From: Leptothrix cholodnii SP-6
GTDB taxonomy: Bacteria; Pseudomonadota; Gammaproteobacteria; Burkholderiales; Burkholderiaceae_C
DNA: 64,000 bases
Assembly: GCF_000019785.1 (NCBI RefSeq)
Contig: NC_010524.1
Coordinates: forward strand, 2,604,001-2,668,000
Direction: 5' to 3'
The notes under the pieces were generated by a model. It searched no databases. It was not told where the DNA came from and saw only the letters and a list, made by a program, of their open reading frames with translations. Position 1 is the first letter of the stretch. Each line of letters opens with the position of its first letter. The translations under genes were made by a program, and so were the position numbers. Below, piece after piece: positions 1-9,273 of the stretch.

Positions 1-1071
1 CTCGATCGCCGGCACGATGACGTCGATGTTGAGCGCCACCGCCAGCCCCAGCAGCAGCCCGCCGAAGGTGCCGATCACGCCCGAGGTGGCGCCCTGCACC
101 ATGAAGATGCCCATCACCGAGCGCGGGCTCGCGCCCAGCGTGCGCAGGATGGCGATGTCGGCGCGCTTGTCGGTCACCGTCATCACCAGCGTCGACACCA
201 GGTTGAAGGCCGCCACCGCGACGATCAGCGTCAGGATCAGGCTCATCATGCGTTTCTCGATCTGCACCGCGTCGAACCAGGTCGCGTTGGTGCGGGTCCA
301 GTCGCGCACCTGATAGGCCGGGCCGAGGCCGCCGACCAGGTCGGCCGCCACCGTGCGGGCCTGGTGCAGGTCGGCCAGCCGCAGCTGCACGCCCTGCGGG
401 CCGCCGGTGCGGAACAGCCGCGCGGCGTCGTCGATGTGCATCAGCGCCATGCCGCTGTCGTATTCGTAGTGGCCGGCGTTGAACACGCCCGCCACCGTCA
501 CCTGCTTCAAGCGCGGCACCACGCCGGCCGGCGTGGTCTGGCCGCTGGGGGTGACGAGCGTGATGCTGTCGCCCTCCTGCACGCCCAGGCTGCGCGCCAG
601 CTGCGCGCCGAGCACGACGCCCCAGCTGCCGGGCTGCAGGCGCTTGAGCACGCCGTCCTTGAGCTGCGCGCCCAGCGCGGTGACATCGGCCTCTTCGGCC
701 GGATCGATGCCGCGCACCAGCACGCCGCGCATGTCGTCGCCGCGGGCGATCAGCGCCTGCGCAGCCACGAAAGGGGCCGTCGCCTTGACCTGCGGATGGC
801 GCTGCAGTTGTGCCGCCAGCGCCTGCCAGTCGGCCAGCGGCTCGCCGCCGTTGCCGTAGACCTCGACGTGCGCGATCACGCTCAGCATGCGGTCGCGCAC
901 TTCCTTCTGGAAGCCGTTCATCACGCTGAGCACGATGATCAGCGCCGCCACGCCGAGCGCGATGCCGAGCATCGACACGCCCGAGATGAAGGAGATGAAG
1001 CCGTTGCGACGTCCACCGCGACCGGCTCGGGTGTAGCGCCAACCGATGCGCATTTCATAGGGCCAGTTCAT
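1..1071 (-). CDS. lolC: Lipoprotein-releasing ABC transporter permease LolC/LolE (3' end missing)
   Basis: Inner-membrane permease of the LolCDE complex, which extracts outer-membrane lipoproteins and hands them to LolA. The first 357 codons are in the window and the rest lies beyond the left edge; the family is usually about 415 residues. The protein starts MNWPYEMRIGWRYTRAG, typical of LolC/LolE, followed by a first membrane helix at about residues 25-50. A large periplasmic domain comes next, and hydrophobic segments return after about residue 270 in the MacB/FtsX-like core. The ATG at 1071 is the natural start and faces the RpfE-like gene. LolC and LolE cannot be told apart safely from this fragment; lolD would be expected just outside. 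Confidence 0.88.
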   Translation of the reverse strand, partial: MNWPYEMRIGWRYTRAGRGGRRNGFISFISGVSMLGIALGVAALIIVLSVMNGFQKEVRDRMLSVIAHVEVYGNGGEPLADWQALAAQLQRHPQVKATAPFVAAQALIARGDDMRGVLVRGIDPAEEADVTALGAQLKDGVLKRLQPGSWGVVLGAQLARSLGVQEGDSITLVTPSGQTTPAGVVPRLKQVTVAGVFNAGHYEYDSGMALMHIDDAARLFRTGGPQGVQLRLADLHQARTVAADLVGGLGPAYQVRDWTRTNATWFDAVQIEKRMMSLILTLIVAVAAFNLVSTLVMTVTDKRADIAILRTLGASPRSVMGIFMVQGATSGVIGTFGGLLLGLAVALNIDVIVPAIE

Positions 1072-1168
1072 GGGGTCGGCATGCTAACTGACACCTGCCG
1101 CGCGGCTTGGCCCCGGCCGGATAATCCGCGCTGCCCCTGAACCGACCGCAGCCAGCGTCCGCCCACCC

Positions 1169-2209
1169 GTGTCCCCATCCCCCGCCCAGCCCGCCCCGCA
1201 CCTGCTGGTGCCCCACGCCAGCGGCATCTCCGCCGCCGCCCAGGCCGCCTTGCAGGTGCTGAAACTGCCCCGCCTGGAAGCGCTGCTCGAACGGCTGACC
1301 GAAACCGGCGCACCCGGCCCCGCACCCTCGGCCCATGCGGCCCATGCCAGCCGGCCGGGCACGGCCACCGAGCACGACGAAGCCGACGAATACAGCCTCA
1401 GCGCGCCGCACGAACACGTGCTGGCGCAGCTCCACGGCTGGCAGGGCGGCGACGGCCGCTGGCCCTGGGCCGCCGCGCTGGCCGCCGCCGACGGCGTGGC
1501 CGACGGCGGCGATCCGCACACCGCCTGGGGCCTGGTCACGCCGGTGCACTGGCAGGTCGGCAGCGACCAGATCTCGCTGCTCGACCCGGCCCTGCTCGAG
1601 CTCGGCGCCGACGAATCGCGCGCGCTGTTCGAGGCCCTGCTGCCCTCTTTCGAGGCCGAAGGCTGGCGCCTGATCTGGGGCGCGCCGCTGCGCTGGTACG
1701 CCCGCCACGCCAGCCTGGCCGGCCTGCGCACCGCCTCGCTCGACCGCGCCATCGGCCGCAGCCTCGACCTCTGGCTCAGCGACGACCTGCAGGCGCGCCG
1801 CCTGCGCCGCCTGCAGGTGGAGGCGCAGATGCTGTGGCACGAACACCCCGTCAACGAGGCCCGCGACGCGGCCCACCAGTGGCGCGTCAACTCCTTCTGG
1901 CTCAGCGGCTGCGGCGTGGCCCAGCCGGTGCTGCCGATCGCCGGCCTGCAGGTCGACGACAGCCTGCGCGCCGCCTTGCTGGCCGGCGACTGGCAACGCT
2001 GGTGCGACGCCTGGCAGGCGCTCGACGCCGGGCCGATCACCGAGCTGCTGGCGCGTGCCGAACGCGGCGAGCCGGTCACGCTGACGCTGTGCGGCGAACG
2101 CCGCGCGCGCCAATGGCAGGCCCGGCCGCAGGGCTGGCTGACGAAACTACGCCGGCGCCTGGGCGGCGGCTCGGGCGGCGGTGCGGCGGTCGTGCTGGGA
2201 GAACTTTGA
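1169..2209 (+). CDS. RpfE-like conserved protein of unknown mechanism
   Basis: A 346-residue protein from a GTG start, ending 1 base before recJ. The opening (HLLVPHA) and the placement directly before recJ match proteins annotated as regulatory protein RpfE type in beta-proteobacteria and Xanthomonas; some databases mislabel them as phosphoglycerate mutase. It has no signal peptide or membrane helix, is rich in Ala, Leu and Trp, and contains a conserved-looking HWQVGSDQI segment near residue 130. I see no catalytic motif. Close spacing to recJ suggests co-transcription. Function is unknown beyond family membership. Confidence 0.72.
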   Translation: MSPSPAQPAPHLLVPHASGISAAAQAALQVLKLPRLEALLERLTETGAPGPAPSAHAAHASRPGTATEHDEADEYSLSAPHEHVLAQLHGWQGGDGRWPWAAALAAADGVADGGDPHTAWGLVTPVHWQVGSDQISLLDPALLELGADESRALFEALLPSFEAEGWRLIWGAPLRWYARHASLAGLRTASLDRAIGRSLDLWLSDDLQARRLRRLQVEAQMLWHEHPVNEARDAAHQWRVNSFWLSGCGVAQPVLPIAGLQVDDSLRAALLAGDWQRWCDAWQALDAGPITELLARAERGEPVTLTLCGERRARQWQARPQGWLTKLRRRLGGGSGGGAAVVLGEL

Positions 2210-2210
2210 G

Positions 2211-3950
2211 ATGAGCACCCCGCAGATCGACATCCGCGACGTCCCGCCGCGCGCCGCCTGGGCGCTGGAGCAGGCCGGCGTTCACCCGCTGCTGGCGCGC
2301 CTGTACGCGGCGCGCGGCATCCGCACGCCGTCCGAACTCGACGACGGCCTGGCGCGCCTGATCCCGCCCACCGAACTGCTCGGCGCCGACGCCGCTGCGC
2401 GCCTGCTGGCCGACGCGCTGCAGGCCGGCGAGCGCATCGTCATCGTGGCCGACTACGACTGCGACGGCGCCACCGCCTGCGCCGTCGCGCTGCGTGGCCT
2501 GGCGATGCTGGGCGCCCGCCCCGGCACGCTGCAGCATGTGGTGCCCGACCGCGCGGTGCACGGCTACGGCCTGACGCCGACCATCGTCGACCTGGCGCTG
2601 GCCCGCCCGGCGCACGAGCGCCCGAGCGTGCTGGTGACAGTCGACAACGGCATCGCCAGCCACGCCGGCGTGGCGCACGCGCAAGCGCTGGGCATGAAGG
2701 TGCTCGTCACCGACCACCACCTGCCCGCGGCCGACGCCAACGGCGCGGTGACGCTGCCCACGGCCGACGTGATCGTCAACCCCAACCAGCCCGGCTGCGC
2801 GTTCGAGAGCAAGGCGCTGGCCGGGGTCGGCGTGATGTTCTACGTGCTGCTGGCGCTGCGCGCGGAGTTGCGTGCACGGGGTGCCTTCGATGCCGCGAAT
2901 CAGCCACGGCTCGATGCGCTGCTCGACCTGGTCGCGCTCGGCACCGTGGCCGACGTGGTGCGGCTCGACGCCAACAACCGCCGGCTGGTCGCGCAGGGCC
3001 TGAAACGCATCCGCAGCGGGCGCATGCAGGCGGGCGTGGCGGCGCTGTTCGTGGCCGCCGGGCGTGATCCGATGAAAGCCAGCGGCTTCGACTTCGGCTT
3101 CGCGCTCGGCCCACGACTGAACGCCGCCGGGCGCCTGGCCGACATGGGCCTGGGCATCGCCTGCCTGCTGAGCGACGACCCGGGCCACGCCACCGAACTG
3201 GCGCAGCAGCTCGACGCCATCAACCGCCAGCGCCGCGAGGTCGAAAGCGGCATGAAGGAGCAGGCCGAGGTGCTGCTGGAGCGCCTGATGCCCGCCGGCG
3301 AGCCGCCGCCGGCGCTGTCGCTCTACGACCCCGAGTTTCATGAAGGCGTGGTCGGCATCGTCGCCGGCCGGCTGAAGGAGCGGCTGCACCGGCCGACCTT
3401 CGTGTTCGCACGCGGGGCCGACGGCCACCTCAAGGGCTCGGGCCGCTCGATCCCGGGATTTCACCTGCGCGACGCACTCGACCTGGTCGCCAAGCGCCAC
3501 CCCGAGGTGCTCAAGAAGTTCGGCGGCCACGCGATGGCGGCCGGCTGCACGATCGACGAGGCCGACTTCGCCACCTTCGATGTCGCGCTGCAGCGGGTCG
3601 CCACCGAATGGCTGTCACCGGCCGCGCTGCAGCGCCGCCTGGCCACCGACGGCCCGCTGGAACGGCAGTGGTTCGACACCGACGTGGTGCAGCTGCTCGA
3701 CGCGGCGGTCTGGGGCCAGGCCTTCGAGGCGCCGCTGTTCACCGACGAGGTCGACGTGGTGAGCCAGCGCCTGGTCGGCGAAAAGCACATGAAGCTCAGC
3801 GTGCGCCACGCCGGTCAACTGCGCGAGGCGATCTGGTTCGGCCACACCGAGGCCCTGCCCGCGCGCGTTCGGCTGGCCTACCGGCTCAGCCTGGACGAAT
3901 ACCAGGGCCGCAAGCGCGTGCAGATGGTGGTGGAAGCAGCGGCGGCCTGA
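2211..3950 (+). CDS. recJ: Single-stranded-DNA-specific 5'-3' exonuclease RecJ
   Basis: RecJ degrades 5'-ended single-stranded DNA in RecFOR recombination, mismatch repair and base-excision repair. The 579-residue protein has the DHH phosphoesterase motifs: VADYDCDG at residues 79-86 and VTDHH at 166-170, both metal-binding. A DHHA1 domain with KGSGRS and KFGGHAMAAG follows near 405-445, then an OB-fold-like C-terminal part. The ATG at 2211 is preferred over an upstream in-frame ATG at 2181 because it follows a GGGAGA ribosome-binding site and gives the usual length. The gene is complete and looks intact. Confidence 0.96.
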   Translation: MSTPQIDIRDVPPRAAWALEQAGVHPLLARLYAARGIRTPSELDDGLARLIPPTELLGADAAARLLADALQAGERIVIVADYDCDGATACAVALRGLAMLGARPGTLQHVVPDRAVHGYGLTPTIVDLALARPAHERPSVLVTVDNGIASHAGVAHAQALGMKVLVTDHHLPAADANGAVTLPTADVIVNPNQPGCAFESKALAGVGVMFYVLLALRAELRARGAFDAANQPRLDALLDLVALGTVADVVRLDANNRRLVAQGLKRIRSGRMQAGVAALFVAAGRDPMKASGFDFGFALGPRLNAAGRLADMGLGIACLLSDDPGHATELAQQLDAINRQRREVESGMKEQAEVLLERLMPAGEPPPALSLYDPEFHEGVVGIVAGRLKERLHRPTFVFARGADGHLKGSGRSIPGFHLRDALDLVAKRHPEVLKKFGGHAMAAGCTIDEADFATFDVALQRVATEWLSPAALQRRLATDGPLERQWFDTDVVQLLDAAVWGQAFEAPLFTDEVDVVSQRLVGEKHMKLSVRHAGQLREAIWFGHTEALPARVRLAYRLSLDEYQGRKRVQMVVEAAAA

Positions 3951-3986
3951 ACGCCGGCGGGCGCCCGCGTTCAGGGCCCGCAAGGC

Positions 3987-5144
3987 TTACGGCAGGTACT
4001 TCCAGGCGCCGTTGTCGATCGTCACCATCACGCGGGCGCGCTGGTCGAGGCCCAGGTGATCGGTGGCCGACATGTTGAAGATGCCGTGCGCGCCGGGCAG
4101 TTCCTTGACCTGCTCGATCGCGTCACGCAGCGCGACGCGGAACTCGGGCGTGCCCGGCTGCGCCTTCTTCAGTGCCACCGGCACCGCTGCGGTCATCAGC
4201 AGGCCGGCGTCCCAGGCGTGGGCGCCGAAGGTGCTGACGCTGCCCTTGCCGTAGGCGGCTTCGTACTTGGCGACGTAATCGCTGGCGCTCTTCTTCAGCG
4301 GATGCTTGGCCGGCAGCTGGTCGGCCACCAGCACCGGGCCGCTGGGCAGGATGGTGCCGTCGACGTCCTTGCCGCCCACGCGCAGGAAGTCGTTGTTGGC
4401 CACGCCGTGGGTCTGGTACTGCTTGCCGGTGAAGCCGCGTTCCTTCAACGCCTTGGCCGGCAGCGCGGCGGGCGTGCCCGAGCCGGCGACCAGCACCGCG
4501 TCGGGCTGCGCGGCCATCAGCTTGAGCACCTGCGCGGTCACCGAGGTGTCGGCGCGCGCATAACGCTCGCTGGCGACGATCTGGATGCCCTTGAGCCCGG
4601 CGGCCTTGGTGAACTCCTGGAACCAGCCTTCGCCGTAGGCATCGGCAAAACCGATGAAGCCGACCTTCCTGATGCCGTTGTCGGCCATGTGGGTGGCGAT
4701 CGCCAGCGACATCATGATGTCGTTCTGCGGCGTCTTGAAGACCCAACGCTTCTTGGCGTCGACCGGCTCGACGATGCGCGCCGAAGCCGCCATCGAGATC
4801 ATCGGCACCGAGGCCTCGGACACCGCATCGATCATCGCCAGCGAGTTGGGCGTGGTGGTCGATCCCAGCACCACGTCGACCTTGTCCTCGGTGATCAGGC
4901 GGCGCGTGTTGGCCACCGCCTTGGTGGTGTCGGAGGCGTCGTCGAGCACGATGTATTCGACCGTCTTGCCGCCGATGGTCTTGGGCATCAGCGCGATGGT
5001 GTTCTTCTCGGGAATGCCGAGCGACGCGGCCGGGCCGGTGGCCGACACCGTGACGCCGACCTTGATCTGCGCCATCGCACTGCCGGCGGCCAGGTTGAGC
5101 GAGGCGATGGCGGCGCCAGCGAGCAGGGTCTTGATGAACTTCAT
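3987..5144 (-). CDS. ABC transporter substrate-binding protein, branched-chain amino acid/aromatic acid type
   Basis: Periplasmic type I binding protein of the LivK/Peripla_BP_6 family, 385 residues. It has a signal peptide (MKFIKTLLAGAAIASLNLAAGSAMA, cleaved after AMA) and the family opening IKVGVTVSATGPAASLG. It is the last gene of the minus-strand run paaG-paaI-paaK-tetR, 50 bp after the regulator, so aromatic-acid uptake is the likely role (inference). The cognate permease and ATPase genes are not adjacent. No lipobox is present, so it should be soluble in the periplasm. Confidence 0.88.
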   Translation of the reverse strand: MKFIKTLLAGAAIASLNLAAGSAMAQIKVGVTVSATGPAASLGIPEKNTIALMPKTIGGKTVEYIVLDDASDTTKAVANTRRLITEDKVDVVLGSTTTPNSLAMIDAVSEASVPMISMAASARIVEPVDAKKRWVFKTPQNDIMMSLAIATHMADNGIRKVGFIGFADAYGEGWFQEFTKAAGLKGIQIVASERYARADTSVTAQVLKLMAAQPDAVLVAGSGTPAALPAKALKERGFTGKQYQTHGVANNDFLRVGGKDVDGTILPSGPVLVADQLPAKHPLKKSASDYVAKYEAAYGKGSVSTFGAHAWDAGLLMTAAVPVALKKAQPGTPEFRVALRDAIEQVKELPGAHGIFNMSATDHLGLDQRARVMVTIDNGAWKYLP

Positions 5145-5194
5145 GGTTTTGTCTCCTTCGGTCGGGTGGGGTGAAATCAGGAAATGGGCATCGA

Positions 5195-5812
5195 TCAGGG
5201 CGACGCAACCGACTCGGGCAATCGCACCGCCGCCAGGCCGCCCAGGAACAGGTCGGCCACCACCGGCGCCATGTCGGCGTGGCTCAAGGCGCCGCCCGGC
5301 TGCAGCCAGGTGAACATCCAGTTGATCATGCCGAACAGCAGCATCGTCAGCGGCTTGTGCAGCGCCGCGTCGGCGATGCCGGGGCGCACCGCGGCCACCG
5401 CGCGGGCAAAGGCGGCGACCACCTGGCGCTGGCCTTCGAGCACCTGCTCGCGCTCGGCATCACCGAGAAACCGCACATCCTCGGTCAGCACGCGGTGCTG
5501 GTGCTGGGCGTCGGCATAGGCCTGCACGAAGGCCAGGATCAGCGCACGCAGGTGCTCGTCGGGCAGCAGCTGGCGGGCGGCGACCTCGTCGACCAGTTCC
5601 TGCAGCGTGACGATGTGGTCCTCGCAGATCTGCAACAGCAGCGCCTGCTTGTCGCGCACGTAGTGGTAGAGCGCGGGCTTGGTCAGGCCGCAGGCGGCGG
5701 CGACCTCGTTCATCGAGGTGCCCGGATAACCGCGGGCGGCAAACAGCTCGGCCGCGCGGGCCAGGATGGCCTCGCGCTGATCGTCGTAGGTGGCGGAACG
5801 GCCGCGTGCCAT
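5195..5812 (-). CDS. paaR: TetR-family repressor, PaaR-like
   Basis: A 205-residue TetR/AcrR regulator. The N-terminal HTH lies at about residues 12-58 and includes GYPGTSMNEVAAACGLTKPA and LYHYVRDKQALL; the C-terminal ligand domain is mostly helical. It sits 31 bp downstream of paaK on the same strand, and many beta-proteobacteria control paa genes with a TetR-type PaaR that responds to phenylacetyl-CoA. A fitting palindrome lies at the paaG/paaY promoter (8490-8503). The gene name rests on context; the TetR assignment rests on sequence. Confidence 0.85.
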   Translation of the reverse strand: MARGRSATYDDQREAILARAAELFAARGYPGTSMNEVAAACGLTKPALYHYVRDKQALLLQICEDHIVTLQELVDEVAARQLLPDEHLRALILAFVQAYADAQHQHRVLTEDVRFLGDAEREQVLEGQRQVVAAFARAVAAVRPGIADAALHKPLTMLLFGMINWMFTWLQPGGALSHADMAPVVADLFLGGLAAVRLPESVASP

Positions 5813-5843
5813 AGGGGCTCAGCTTCGAATCGTGGAGGTCAGC

Positions 5844-7154
5844 TCATTGTCGCGGCCGGCGATCGATCACCCGCCGCGCCTTGCCGACCAGCGTGCGCTC
5901 GATGCTGTCGGCGTCACCCACGATCACGCTCGCGGTCACGCCGACCAGCGTCTTGATGCGCTGCTGCAGCCAGCGCGCGGCCTCGTCGCCCACTTCGGCA
6001 CTGGTGCCGGGCAGGCGCTCGCAGCGCACCTCGAGCTCGTCCAGATGGCCGCTGCGCGTCACGATCAGCTGGTACTGGCCGGCGAGCTGACCGTGCTGCA
6101 GCACGATCTCCTCGATCTGGGTCGGGAAGACGTTGACGCCGCGGATGATCAGCATGTCGTCGCTGCGGCCGACGATCTTGCCGATGCGGCGCATGCTGCG
6201 CGAGGTGGGTGGCAGCAGGCGCGTGAGGTCGCGCGTGCGGTAGCGGATCACCGGCAGCGCCTCCTTGGTCAGCGTGGTGAAGACCAGCTCGCCTTCGCTG
6301 CCGTCGGGCAGCACCTCGCCGGTGACCGGGTCGATGATCTCGGGGTAGAAATGGTCCTCCCAGATCACCGGGCCGTCCTTGCTCTCGATGCACTCGCTGG
6401 CCACGCCCGGGCCCATCACCTCGCTGAGACCGTAGATGTCGACCGCATCGATGCCGGCGCTGGCCTCGATCTCGCGGCGCATCGCCTCGGTCCAGGGTTC
6501 GGCGCCGAAGATGCCGACCTTCAGCGAACTGGCCGCGGGATCGAGCCCCTGGCGGCGCATCTCTTCCACGATCACCTGCATGTAGCTCGGCGTCACCATG
6601 ATGATGTCCGGCTTGAAATCGCTGATCAGCTGGACCTGCTTCTCGGTCTGGCCGCCGCTCATCGGGATCACCGTGCAGCCCAGCCGCTCGGCACCGTAGT
6701 GCGCGCCCAGCCCGCCGGTGAACAGGCCGTAGCCGTACGCGATGTGCACGATGTCGCCGGCCCGCCCGCCCGCGGCGCGGATCGAGCGCGCCACCAGGTC
6801 GGCCCAGTTGTCGATGTCGCGTTTCGTGTAGCCCACCACCGTCGGCTTGCCGGTGGTGCCCGACGACGCATGCACCCGCGACACCTGCTCGCGCGGCACC
6901 GCGAAGAGTCCGAACGGGTAGTTGTCGCGCAGCGTCGCCTTGGCCGTGAACGGGAACTTGGCCAGGTCGGCCAGCGTCTTCAGGTCCGACGGATGCACGC
7001 CCTTGGCATCGAAAGCCTGGCGGTAGTGCGCGACGTTGTCGTAGGCGTGCTGCAGCGTCCAGCGCAGGCGTTGCAGTTGCAGCGCCTGCAGTTCGTCGCG
7101 GCTGGCGGTTTCGATCGGCTCGAGGTCGCCGGGGGCAGGTTGTTTGACGGGCAT
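5844..7154 (-). CDS. paaK: Phenylacetate-CoA ligase
   Basis: Activates phenylacetate to phenylacetyl-CoA with ATP, the first step of the aerobic hybrid pathway. The 436-residue length is normal. The adenylate-forming P-loop SSGTTGKPTV begins near residue 97. DIYGLSEVMGPGVASEC, typical of PaaK, is near 240, and the C-terminal domain carries GRSDDMLIIRGVNVFP near 320. It lies between paaI and the TetR regulator in one minus-strand operon. The ring epoxidase genes paaABCDE are not in the window. Confidence 0.95.
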   Translation of the reverse strand: MPVKQPAPGDLEPIETASRDELQALQLQRLRWTLQHAYDNVAHYRQAFDAKGVHPSDLKTLADLAKFPFTAKATLRDNYPFGLFAVPREQVSRVHASSGTTGKPTVVGYTKRDIDNWADLVARSIRAAGGRAGDIVHIAYGYGLFTGGLGAHYGAERLGCTVIPMSGGQTEKQVQLISDFKPDIIMVTPSYMQVIVEEMRRQGLDPAASSLKVGIFGAEPWTEAMRREIEASAGIDAVDIYGLSEVMGPGVASECIESKDGPVIWEDHFYPEIIDPVTGEVLPDGSEGELVFTTLTKEALPVIRYRTRDLTRLLPPTSRSMRRIGKIVGRSDDMLIIRGVNVFPTQIEEIVLQHGQLAGQYQLIVTRSGHLDELEVRCERLPGTSAEVGDEAARWLQQRIKTLVGVTASVIVGDADSIERTLVGKARRVIDRRPRQ

Positions 7155-7189
7155 GGGTGATCTCCGAATCGAATGCAGCCGAGCGGCGC

Positions 7190-7642
7190 TCAGGCTGAAA
7201 GAGGCAGCGTGACGACGGCTTGGCCGCGCTTGCGGTACGAGCGGCCGCGGAACGCCGCCACCGCCTCGCCGCGCTGGTTGTGCACGGCCACGTCGTAGAC
7301 GCCCAGCCGGCCGCCCTGCTGCAGCTCGTGGGCGACGGCGGTGAGCACGTCGCCCTCGCGCGCGGCAGCCATCAGGTCGATGCTGAAACCCGAGGCCACC
7401 GTGACCTCGTTGCAGGCGTTGCAGGCGTAGGCGAAGGCGGTGTCGGCCAGCGTGGCCAGCAGCCCGCCGTGGCAGGTGGCGTGGCCTTGCAGCATGTCGG
7501 GGCGCACCGTCATCACGGCGGTGGCGCTGCCGGGGCCGATGGCGGTGATGGCGATGCCGAGCGCGCGCACGGCGTCGTCTTGCGCATACATGCCCTCGCG
7601 GACCAGTTCGGCGATCTGTTGCGGGGTCAGTTGGGATGTCAT
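7190..7642 (-). CDS. paaI: Hydroxyphenylacetyl-CoA thioesterase PaaI
   Basis: Hot-dog thioesterase that clears dead-end hydroxyphenylacetyl-CoA and saves CoA. The 150-residue protein has the family core QGHATCHGGLLATLADTAFA near residues 50-70 and the C-terminal strand GRSYRKRG. I chose the ATG at 7642; the open frame continues upstream, but this start gives the normal family length and begins 4 bases after the paaG stop. It is co-transcribed with paaG and paaK. Confidence 0.94.
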   Translation of the reverse strand: MTSQLTPQQIAELVREGMYAQDDAVRALGIAITAIGPGSATAVMTVRPDMLQGHATCHGGLLATLADTAFAYACNACNEVTVASGFSIDLMAAAREGDVLTAVAHELQQGGRLGVYDVAVHNQRGEAVAAFRGRSYRKRGQAVVTLPLSA

Positions 7643-7646
7643 CGGT

Positions 7647-8465
7647 TCAGCGTTCGGTGAAGACAGCGGCGCGCTTGGCGAAGAAGGCGCCCACACCCTC
7701 GGCATAGTCGGCCGAGCGGCCGAGGCGGCGTTGCAGGCGCGCCTCGTTGTCGAGCGCGTCATCGAGGCCGGATGCGGCACCGGCATCGAGCGCTGCGCGG
7801 GTCTCGACCAGCGCCTTGACCGGCAGCGCCGCCAGCCGCTGGGCCAGCGCCATCGCCGCGGCGGGCAATTCGGCGTCGTCGACGCATTGCCAGATCAGGC
7901 CCCAGTCGGCGGCCTGCTGGGCGCCGAGCTTGTCGCCCAGCATCGCCAGGCCCAGCGCGCGCTGGCGGGTGGTCAGGCGCGGCAGCAGCCACGAGCCGCC
8001 GCAATCGGGCACCAGGCCGATCTTGATGAAGGCCTGGATGAAGCTGGCCGAACGCGCCGCCAGCGTCAGGTCGCAGCCGAGCGCCAGGTTGGCACCCGCC
8101 CCCGCCGCCACGCCGTTGACGGCGCAGACCACCGGCACCGGCATGCTCTGCACGCGCAGCGCCAGCGGGCGGTAGGTGGCCTCGATCAGCGCGCCGATGT
8201 CGGGCTGCTGCTCGGGCGGCGCCATCACGCCGTCGATGCGGATCGGCGCCACCGCCGGGTCGGTCAGATCCTGGCCGGCGCAGAAACCCCGGCCCGCGCC
8301 GGTGATCAGCACGCAGCGCACCGCGTCGTCGGACGCCGCCGCATCGAGCGCCGCCAGCAACTCGCCGTGCATCTCGGTCGTGAAGCTGTTGAGCGCCTGC
8401 GGGCGATTGAGCGTGAGCGTGCGCACGGCACCCGTTTGCGTCACCAACACCAAGGATTCAGACAC
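7647..8465 (-). CDS. paaG: 1,2-epoxyphenylacetyl-CoA isomerase PaaG (crotonase family)
   Basis: Isomerises ring-1,2-epoxyphenylacetyl-CoA to the oxepin form and acts in later double-bond shifts. The 272-residue crotonase has the oxyanion-hole segment GFCAGQDL near residues 65-75 and NGVAAGAGANLALGCDL near 115. LVPDCGGSWLLP near 145 contains the acidic residue used by PaaG-type isomerases. The start is a GTG (VSESLVLV); the open frame runs on for about 200 codons upstream, but this lacks similarity and would overlap paaY. It is first gene of the paaG-paaI-paaK-tetR-SBP operon. Confidence 0.92.
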   Translation of the reverse strand: MSESLVLVTQTGAVRTLTLNRPQALNSFTTEMHGELLAALDAAASDDAVRCVLITGAGRGFCAGQDLTDPAVAPIRIDGVMAPPEQQPDIGALIEATYRPLALRVQSMPVPVVCAVNGVAAGAGANLALGCDLTLAARSASFIQAFIKIGLVPDCGGSWLLPRLTTRQRALGLAMLGDKLGAQQAADWGLIWQCVDDAELPAAAMALAQRLAALPVKALVETRAALDAGAASGLDDALDNEARLQRRLGRSADYAEGVGAFFAKRAAVFTER

Positions 8466-8489
8466 GTTGCACACTCCAAAACATTCTTG

Positions 8490-8503
8490 ACCGACCGGTA
8501 GGT
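8490..8503. promoter_or_regulatory. Candidate PaaR (TetR) operator between paaG and paaY
   Basis: Imperfect 14-bp palindrome ACCGACCGGTAGGT (12 of 14 positions symmetric) in the divergent paaG/paaY spacer, 24 bp before the paaG start. It lies directly downstream of the predicted paaG -10 box, where a bound repressor would block transcription. The link to the TetR protein at 5195-5812 is inferred. Confidence 0.6.
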
Positions 8504-8505
8504 AA

Positions 8506-8534
8506 ATCGTAGCCTCCGCTTTGATCTGCAACAA
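8506..8534 (-). promoter_or_regulatory. Predicted sigma70 promoter of the paaG operon
   Basis: On the minus strand, a -35 box TTGTTG (8529-8534) and a -10 box TACGAT (8506-8511) are separated by 17 bp. The palindrome at 8490-8503 follows immediately. This was read by eye against the consensus, without experimental support. Confidence 0.5.
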
Positions 8535-8600
8535 GCCCGCATCACTCGGGATCAACCCGCGGGTGCCCGGCCCCCCCTGCCCATACAACGAGGAGACAAG

Positions 8601-9227
8601 ATGCCCTGTTATTCGATCGACGGCGTGGTGCCGGTGGTGCACCCGAGCGCGCATGTGCACCCGACCGCCGTGCTGATCGGCGACGTGATCGTCGGCCCCG
8701 GCGCCTACATCGGCCCGCTGGCCAGCCTGCGCGGCGACTTCGGCCGCATCGTCATCGAAGAAGGTGCCAACGTGCAGGACACCTGCGTGATGCACGGCTT
8801 CCCCGGCAGCGACACCGTCGTCGAGGTCAACGGCCACATCGGCCACGGCGCGGTGCTGCACGGCTGCGTGGTGCGGCGCGACGCGCTGGTCGGCATGAAC
8901 GCGGTGATCATGGACGAGGCCGAGGTCGGCGAAGCGACCATCGTGGCCGCCTGCGCCTTCGTGCGCGCCGGCGTCAAGCTGCCACCGCGCTCGCTGGTGG
9001 CGGGCCTGCCGGCCAAGGTGATCCGGCCGCTGAGCGACGACGAGATCGCCTGGAAACGCGAGGGCACCGCCGTCTACCAGGACCTGACGCGGCGCTGTCT
9101 GGCCAGCTTGCACGAGGTGCAGCCGCTCGCGGAGGTCGAGTCCGACCGCCCACGGGTGCCGGCGCCGGATGTGAAGTCGCTGATCGCGACGCGACGCGAC
9201 GGTGCTGCGGACCCCTCAACGCCCTGA
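8601..9227 (+). CDS. paaY: Phenylacetate degradation protein PaaY (gamma-carbonic-anhydrase-like thioesterase)
   Basis: A left-handed beta-helix protein of 208 residues built from hexapeptide repeats (for example [21 protein letters not shown] near residues 30-50). Histidines in MHGFPG and [12 protein letters not shown] correspond to the metal ligands of gamma carbonic anhydrases. PaaY acts as a thioesterase that removes toxic ring-epoxide or hydroxylated CoA side products. The last 30 residues are a low-complexity tail beyond the usual core. The gene starts 135 bp from paaG in the opposite direction and shares its control region. GAGGAG precedes the ATG. Confidence 0.92.
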   Translation: MPCYSIDGVVPVVHPSAHVHPTAVLIGDVIVGPGAYIGPLASLRGDFGRIVIEEGANVQDTCVMHGFPGSDTVVEVNGHIGHGAVLHGCVVRRDALVGMNAVIMDEAEVGEATIVAACAFVRAGVKLPPRSLVAGLPAKVIRPLSDDEIAWKREGTAVYQDLTRRCLASLHEVQPLAEVESDRPRVPAPDVKSLIATRRDGAADPSTP

Positions 9228-9273
9228 GCATCAGGCCGACGCCGTCAAGCCCGGGCCACCCGCCGGGCGCCCG

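Noticed and set aside
3955..3972. GC palindrome between convergent recJ and the binding-protein gene as a bidirectional terminator
   Set aside because: The hairpin has no T-run on either side and is common by chance at this GC content.
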